NCBI GenBank assembly: GCA_003661945.1 | Contig: QMXC01000013.1 | Span: 1-11,527 of the forward strand | Source: Candidatus Bathyarchaeota archaeon | Lineage (GTDB): Archaea > Thermoproteota > Bathyarchaeia > Bathyarchaeales > UBA233 | Length of the DNA: 11,527 bases | Direction of reading: 5' to 3' | In this document: in pieces, positions 8,501 to 11,527 of the stretch | How the letters are laid out: the number at the start of each line of letters is the position of its first letter | Numbering within the stretch: the stretch's first letter is position 1 | Notes under the pieces: model-generated | Databases searched by the model: none | What the model was told of the DNA's origin: nothing | The model's input: only the letters and a program-made list of their open reading frames with translations | Translations under genes and position numbers: made by a program

Positions 8501-9293
8501 GGCATTCGTCAAAATGATAACCGTCGGCCCACAGAACTTGACCATCAATATAATTGGAGTAATCTATATCTTTCCATATCGCTGAGCACATGTATCCACG
8601 TGCAAGAACAGGTTTTTTTCTGTAAAGAAAATGAAGTATCTCTCCTCCTTTCCTGTGATAAGGTAACGGTGCAAGTTGCGTATCATTTCCTAATTTAATT
8701 CTTATTGATGGTTGAAAGATACTGGCCTCAGTAAGTGCTTTTCCGTGACATTTTTCTATGTTGAGATCATTCACCATATTCACAACAATAATACTATATT
8801 CATCATTCCGCTGAATTTTTCTTATAAGGAGTGAAATTTTCCCATCGTCTCTTTCATAGAGCTGGAATTTCTTTGTTTTTTCAGTCACGGAAATTTGTTT
8901 TGTGATACAGTAGTATGGTCTTCTCCTCCATATTTTGCCATCTTTTCCCTGATCTCTGACATACCGTCCCCAAGTGACACATATTCTGAATGAGGGTTTT
9001 ATTCCTCTAACCACAAAGGATACCCCAAAAGATCTGGGTCTCATTTTCGGATCCAGTTCAGAAGGTGTGGGCACCATAAACTCATTATCGATTATATCAT
9101 CATCTGCCAGAAAATTTTCGCCCATGGATATAGTTATCTCGGAATCAGGGTTTTCTTCCACTTTCCTGCATCTTTGTGGAATGATAACCCCTGTTATATA
9201 TTCTTTTAAGGGATCTCCTGAAATCTCCTCTTCGGCACCCTTGCGTGGCCCATAGACCTCTTTCAGCATCTCTTCAATTAATTTATCCCTCAT
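5544..9293 (-). CDS. drmA: DrmA, SF2-type helicase of the DISARM system
   Basis: This is a 1249-residue ATP-dependent helicase-like protein. Visible helicase motifs: Walker A 'IPTGGGKTE' (428-436); Walker B/DExH 'QDELH' (824-828); motif III 'STAT' (861-864); motif V 'FGTGVNIP' (1035-1042); motif VI 'QATGRVGRAHGG' (1061-1072). The 'PTGGGKTEAYLA' form of the P-loop is characteristic of the DrmA family. About 390 residues separate Walker A from DELH, far more than in a minimal helicase, and this insertion holds two likely zinc sites (Cys568/Cys571 with Cys595; Cys690/Cys695 with Cys753 nearby). The first 400 residues are a DISARM-specific region without motifs I can name. In studied systems DrmA forms a complex with DrmB that binds DNA ends or unmethylated incoming DNA. 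The start ATG at 9293-9291 is preceded by a strong AGGTGAT site and overlaps the glycosylase gene by 11 bases. All catalytic motifs appear intact, so it is probably active. Confidence 0.95.
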   Translation of the reverse strand: MRDKLIEEMLKEVYGPRKGAEEEISGDPLKEYITGVIIPQRCRKVEENPDSEITISMGENFLADDDIIDNEFMVPTPSELDPKMRPRSFGVSFVVRGIKPSFRICVTWGRYVRDQGKDGKIWRRRPYYCITKQISVTEKTKKFQLYERDDGKISLLIRKIQRNDEYSIIVVNMVNDLNIEKCHGKALTEASIFQPSIRIKLGNDTQLAPLPYHRKGGEILHFLYRKKPVLARGYMCSAIWKDIDYSNYIDGQVLWADGYHFDECRDFIAPDVRSEFVPLYPNPTPLFEWDDVYGESPELSTYKLSEMWKEDEIERYLAPLVVAYKRWIENGEGEIMDSAAKRTAEYLVKLQKVALNRLKDGIEILKRDTDARLSFCFANRAIWLQHRWKTGKEDFRWRPFQLAFILINLEPIYNKDSAYRELIDLLWIPTGGGKTEAYLAIMAFTMALRRRKATNHKEGDTTGGGTAIITRYTLRLLTVQQFRRTLRMITAAEYLRVMRCKKGAGWRPEKCDIYDDWIYGSVRFSAGMWVGGAVSPNHLRKSTSESISAIDALMENNTGGEPAQVIRCPVCGAWLAIPDSGLPAGKNKLHLVVRCDKIKSENSPHISEIEPIKEITITGGGLSLGYVTLTISLEADKKLTGQEIDDIGNKIKKLMSVEIAPFRASRPGYFGYGDEPGRRIKKPVDFMIYCPNPDCKLNKDISYEEGVPLNSQNIHSEIFPDGLVARRIETPFSPGSRIPIPAYTVDEQIYHRCPTVIISTADKIARLAFEPRASSIFGNVERYNAYYGYYRGNMLPEETTRAAGENEDYNVSVKPFYPPELIIQDELHLMNGPLGSMFGLYESAVEGLIKSIGGMPKYIASTATIKNAESQVKHLFARELFQFPPYGLDMSDSFFVRIPGWDEGWNENRPGRVYMGIYAPGMGPLTPIIRIWSRLLKTCHDCMYDSNIKYFWTIVGYFNAIRELGGGRALYREDIVERLGHISSGSPRMLDPDNVVELSSRVNSTDIPQILDELEKGGERKFDENPDAIFTTSMFGTGVNIPYLSLMVVNGQPKTTSQYIQATGRVGRAHGGLVITFLRAGRPRDLSHYEMFSAYHHRIYLEVEPSSVSPFSEGCLARASGPTMVSFLRNNPQLSAGWCGEDGMAILDENADKDVKQFMDKLSLRVQYIMKKPGNVADYFLSQKDRWLNIAMEIGRNGNLAFVEYPFRKPQKNVVLGDPFHEHDPSLKVVYKNAPQSLREVEETTGFEV
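5547..5552 (-). promoter_or_regulatory. Ribosome binding site of drmB
   Basis: On the minus strand GAGGTG sits six bases before the drmB ATG and overlaps the last codons of drmA, whose stop codon comes directly after it. This supports the chosen drmB start and re-initiation by ribosomes that finish drmA. Confidence 0.7.
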
Positions 9294-9984
9294 TCATATC
9301 ACCTCTCTTCCCATAAAAGCAGCATATACCTCTCAGGGGGCATATTTCACATTCCGGGTTATTTCCGGGTATACATATCATAGCTGCAAAATCAATCAGA
9401 GAGAGGGAAAAACTCCGTGGTTCCCCACATGTGACCAGGTCAGACACGATTTTTTCAAATTTTTTGCTTCTTCTTGAAGAATCGGTTATTTTTATCCCGA
9501 AAACACGACCGATAACTCTCACAGTATTGGTGTCAAGTACAGGTTCTGGAAGATTGTATCCAAAACAGAGTACTGCAGATGCAATATAATGCCCCACACC
9601 CGGAAGTTCCATGAGTTTCATCCTATTCAGGGGCAGAGTACCATCATATTTCTTCACCACTTCTTCTGCCATTCTGTACAGGAGATCAGATCTCCATGGC
9701 AGACCCAGCGAATGGAGTTCGGATTTTATATTTTCAGGACCTGCCTTAACAATTGATTTAAAATCCGGATATTTTTTTATAAACAGCTCATACAGATCTT
9801 TCACCTGATCGGCTTTTGTTCGATGAAGCATGATTTCCGCAATTATTAATTTATAAGCATCCTGTGTACTTCTCCAAGGATAAATCCTCATATTTTTTCT
9901 GCCCCATTCGAGTATTTCTGTCCATACCCTCCTTACAATATTTCTATACGTTTTCTCATCATGAATGTACTGTTCATAACACAT
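9283..9984 (-). CDS. HhH-GPD DNA glycosylase, Mig-like thymine-DNA mismatch glycosylase
   Basis: This 233-residue protein is of the endonuclease III/MutY superfamily. Order of parts: 'IYPWR' (34-38); 'AEIMLHRTKADQV' (49-61), the substrate-pocket helix with Glu50; the helix-hairpin-helix 'LPGVGHYIASAV' (127-138); catalytic Asp151 in 'VLDTNTVRV'; and a C-terminal [4Fe-4S] motif Cys204-x7-Cys212-x2-Cys215-x5-Cys221. At the position of the endonuclease III catalytic Lys and the MutY Ser it has Tyr133, as does the Mig thymine-DNA glycosylase of Methanothermobacter, and it lacks the MutY C-terminal domain. That predicts a monofunctional glycosylase that removes T (or U) from T:G mismatches. It starts on the methyltransferase stop (TGATG, 1-base overlap) behind a GGGAG site, and ends inside drmA. 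Its inferred job is repair of deaminated 5-methylcytosine made by the methyltransferase next door, like Mig or Vsr in restriction-modification systems. It is not a standard DISARM gene. The first iron-sulfur spacing is x7 rather than the usual x6. The alternative is an adenine glycosylase of MutY type. Confidence 0.85.
   Translation of the reverse strand: MCYEQYIHDEKTYRNIVRRVWTEILEWGRKNMRIYPWRSTQDAYKLIIAEIMLHRTKADQVKDLYELFIKKYPDFKSIVKAGPENIKSELHSLGLPWRSDLLYRMAEEVVKKYDGTLPLNRMKLMELPGVGHYIASAVLCFGYNLPEPVLDTNTVRVIGRVFGIKITDSSRRSKKFEKIVSDLVTCGEPRSFSLSLIDFAAMICIPGNNPECEICPLRGICCFYGKRGDMNEG
9298..9304 (-). promoter_or_regulatory. Ribosome binding site of drmA
   Basis: On the minus strand AGGTGAT lies inside the end of the glycosylase gene, four bases before the drmA ATG. 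It is a near-perfect complement of archaeal 16S rRNA 3' ends and fixes the drmA start at 9293, within the 11-base overlap of the two genes. Confidence 0.75.
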
Positions 9985-11246
9985 CAGATGGCTCCCAGCA
10001 TTTTTTCAATCTCAACCGCAATTCTTTCTGCCATCAATGGAGGTACTGCGTTTCCAACTTGGGTATATTGAGAGGTTCTGGGACCTTCAAATTTAAAATT
10101 ATCAGGAAAGGACTGTATTCTGGCAGCCTCTCGCACAGTGATGGATCTTGCTTGGGCTATATCTGGATGTATATAATAGTGCCCATCCTTTGAAATATGA
10201 GCTGTTATGGTTTGAGCATATTTCAGATCGGGGGCTACAACTTTGAACCGATCCTCAAATGACTCCCTGTTGCGGTGTGTTTTAAGACGCTCCGGTAATT
10301 CATCGTATTTAACTCGTCTGTGTTCATTATTCCAGACAGATATAACGTATTTATATATCTCTCTGTCTCTTTCATTGTGCCTTCTGGCGCTATGCTGTAT
10401 CAGTATATCCTTTTCACTTCTTAACCCTGATTCTTCAAGATATCTCGCAGGGGGGCGAATGTACTCCTGAGGACTTTCATTACCTTCTCCGGGTTTGAGA
10501 GATGGGAGATCCTCAAGCAGAGATGAAACCGTATAATTATGTTCTATCGGGGTGAAGGATGGATATTCAAGATCATACTCCGCTTTCCATCCTATCACTA
10601 TAACTCTTTTTCTTCTCTGAAGGACGAGAAAATCTGCAGCATTAAGAATTTTTTCTCTGATAGTATATCCGAGTTTACCTGCTCTGGCCAAAAAATCATG
10701 ATAAATTTCTCCATTTCTGGCTGTTTTTATTCCCAAGACATTTTCAAACACGAAGATATCGGGTTTGAAGGACCTTATGAAAGAAAGATAGCAAAGGTAA
10801 AGATAATTTCGGGGATCTTTTTTCATTTTTTCAGAATCTCTACTCCTCCCTACAATGGAATATGCCTGGCACGGTGGTCCACCGATTATTACATCCGTTT
10901 TTTTGAGATTGTGTGTTTCCATTGTTTTTTCAATTCTTCTTATTATCACTTCCTCATTTTCTGCTGAAATTTTAGAATTTATAATTCCTGCAGAATTCAG
11001 GTCAGAAAACCTTTTTCCCTCCTGTAAGAGATCTTCTCTAGAAAAATCTCCAGCAATGTAACCGTAATAGTAATCTTCCAGCCCATTTGCCTTAAGAGCA
11101 TGGTAAATCGCTCTTGTTTCCAGTGTCATGGATGCATATTTATCCATTTCAATATGTGAGATGAATTTATAGCCTGTTCTGAAGAAACCCTCTGAGAGTC
11201 CTCCTGCGCCTGCAAACATGTCAAGGACTGTGAATTCGTTTTCCAT
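9984..11246 (-). CDS. drmMII: DNA (cytosine-5-)-methyltransferase, DrmMII
   Basis: This 420-residue enzyme methylates carbon 5 of cytosine using S-adenosylmethionine. All key motifs are visible: motif I 'LDMFAGAGGLSEG' (8-20) for cofactor binding; motif IV 'GGPPCQAYS' (122-130) with catalytic Cys126; motif VI 'FENV' (167-170); motif VIII 'QRRKR' (210-214); motif IX 'TVREAARIQSFP' (370-381); motif X 'QVGNAVPP' (396-403). The target-recognition region between VIII and IX (about 225-365) is not one I can assign a site to. Motifs I and IV are about 110 residues apart, some 45 more than in small enzymes such as M.HhaI, with a long helical insertion (about 45-115). It is the first gene of the operon, so host DNA modification would be made before or with the helicase. 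In studied class 2 DISARM the methyltransferase marks self DNA. The ATG at 11246-11244 follows a weak AGGA site. No restriction endonuclease gene is adjacent; drmA-drmB-drmC supply the effector role. Confidence 0.93.
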   Translation of the reverse strand: MENEFTVLDMFAGAGGLSEGFFRTGYKFISHIEMDKYASMTLETRAIYHALKANGLEDYYYGYIAGDFSREDLLQEGKRFSDLNSAGIINSKISAENEEVIIRRIEKTMETHNLKKTDVIIGGPPCQAYSIVGRSRDSEKMKKDPRNYLYLCYLSFIRSFKPDIFVFENVLGIKTARNGEIYHDFLARAGKLGYTIREKILNAADFLVLQRRKRVIVIGWKAEYDLEYPSFTPIEHNYTVSSLLEDLPSLKPGEGNESPQEYIRPPARYLEESGLRSEKDILIQHSARRHNERDREIYKYVISVWNNEHRRVKYDELPERLKTHRNRESFEDRFKVVAPDLKYAQTITAHISKDGHYYIHPDIAQARSITVREAARIQSFPDNFKFEGPRTSQYTQVGNAVPPLMAERIAVEIEKMLGAI

Positions 11247-11335
11247 ATCCTGTTGCTTTTTATCTATGAATATGGTTTATATTTTTCCTATGATATATAG
11301 TTAACCATTTCTATCAAACATTTATAAGAGAAGCA
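11247..11335 (-). promoter_or_regulatory. Probable promoter region of the DISARM operon
   Basis: The 168 non-coding bases before drmMII (11247-11414) are AT-rich. On the minus strand there are three TATA-like boxes: CTATATAT at 11300-11293, AAATATAAA at about 11285-11277 and CTTATAAA at 11328-11321. The first would give a transcription start near 11271 and a leader of about 25 bases; the second would give a leader of about ten bases. I cannot tell which is used. Further upstream a short inverted repeat AGTGA-N7-TCACT (11343-11359) and an 8-base direct repeat TCACTGCT (11355 and 11376) could be operator-like, but both are too short to trust. No RNA gene or small coding region is seen here. Confidence 0.45.
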
Positions 11336-11414
11336 GAAAATAAGTGATGAAAAGTCACTGCTGAATACAACAATCTCACTGCTTGTCCTCTATCCAGCAA
11401 AGTAATGAATGGGG

Positions 11415-11435
11415 TGCACCCCTAAAAGTAGACAG
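11415..11435 (+). repeat. Putative left terminal inverted repeat of the insertion sequence
   Basis: TGCACCCCTAAAAGTAGACA starts at 11415 and resembles IS3/IS150-type ends (TG at the tip, ACCCCTAAAAGT core, GACA). The tip forms a 12-base palindrome GGGGTGCACCCC (11411-11422) with the flanking DNA, so the exact boundary is ambiguous by a few bases. The matching right repeat is not in the window. Confidence 0.5.
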
Positions 11436-11474
11436 TAAGTTAAGAAATAAGAAAAAATGAAAAAGGGGTGCAAG

Positions 11475-11527
11475 ATGAAAAGAAGGAGGCAATATACACG
11501 AGATTTCAAAATTGGTGTAATTAGAGA
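11475..11527 (+). CDS. IS3-family transposase OrfA, N-terminal fragment
   Basis: Only 17 codons are present before the window ends: MKRRRQYTRDFKIGVIR. The basic start followed by Y-T-R-D-F-K and a hydrophobic helix is the standard opening of the helix-turn-helix OrfA of IS3/IS911-type elements, which binds the IS ends; in this family the DDE catalytic domain usually follows in a second frame (OrfB) reached by frameshifting. A GGGGTG sequence at 11465-11470 is the likely ribosome binding site. It is divergent from the drm operon. The length is too short for a subgroup call from protein alone. Confidence 0.7.
   Translation, partial: MKRRRQYTRDFKIGVIR

Larger units (their letters stand above)
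11415..11527 (+). mobile_element. Left end of an IS3-family (IS150-like) insertion sequence, truncated by the window
   Basis: The sequence from 11415 begins with TG and continues CACCCCTAAAAGT-GACA-like, which resembles the terminal inverted repeats of IS150-group IS3 elements. About 60 bases later a reading frame opens with a typical IS3 OrfA N-terminus. The other end and the target-site duplication lie outside the window, so the boundary is a best estimate. The element sits about 170 bases upstream of the defence operon, pointing away from it. Confidence 0.65.

Noticed and set aside
9283..9984. MutY or endonuclease III as the identity of the glycosylase
   Set aside because: The Lys of endonuclease III and the Ser of MutY are both replaced by Tyr133, and the MutY C-terminal domain is missing; the protein matches the Mig type better. 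MutY-like specificity cannot be fully excluded without an assay.
11343..11359. Short hairpin AGTGA-N7-TCACT and nearby TCACTGCT direct repeat as an operator
   Set aside because: Arms of five bases and an 8-base repeat are expected by chance in this AT-rich stretch, and neither is placed at a usual distance from a TATA box.
1..11527. CRISPR array, tRNA or rRNA genes
   Set aside because: No regularly spaced repeats were seen, the gaps between genes are all under 170 bases, and none of them shows tRNA- or rRNA-like sequence.

Overview
The window is best read as archaeal DNA carrying a class 2 DISARM anti-phage defence operon. The evidence for an archaeon is: AT-rich TATA-like boxes of the TTTATATA type upstream of dapB and of the defence operon; GGTGAT/GAGGTG-type ribosome binding sites; heavy use of ATA and AGA/AGG codons; and a DNA glycosylase that resembles the thymine-mismatch glycosylase of methanogens more than bacterial MutY. 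A euryarchaeal methanogen is plausible, but the lineage cannot be fixed from this sequence.

Layout from left to right: (1) positions 1-110 hold the first 36 codons of dapB (dihydrodipicolinate reductase, lysine biosynthesis) on the minus strand, a housekeeping gene leaving the window. (2) A gap of 81 bases holds the dapB promoter. (3) Positions 192-11246 are one tightly packed minus-strand operon of six genes, read from right to left: DNA cytosine-5 methyltransferase (drmMII), HhH-GPD DNA glycosylase, drmA helicase, drmB (DUF1998), drmC (phospholipase-D-type nuclease) and a 1021-residue drmE-like protein. Neighbouring genes overlap by 1, 11 or 4 bases or are separated by 1 or 3 bases, so they are probably co-transcribed and translationally coupled. 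(4) Positions 11247-11414 are non-coding and hold the likely operon promoter. (5) From about 11415 to the right edge lies the left end of an IS3-type insertion sequence (terminal repeat and the first 17 codons of the transposase).

How the genes fit together: in known DISARM systems the methyltransferase marks host DNA, a DrmA-DrmB helicase complex senses and acts on incoming DNA, and DrmC is a nuclease-like accessory. Here the core set drmA-drmB-drmC-drmMII plus a large fifth protein in the drmE role is complete. The unusual element is the glycosylase locked between the methyltransferase and drmA. It has Tyr where endonuclease III has its catalytic Lys and MutY has Ser, as in the Mig thymine-DNA glycosylase known from a methanogen restriction-modification plasmid. 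The simplest reading is that it repairs T:G mismatches made when the 5-methylcytosines placed by DrmMII deaminate, so this DISARM locus carries its own mutation-repair gene. A second point of interest is that the drmE-like protein looks like a helicase pair of domains whose Walker A motif has decayed while keeping its spacing.
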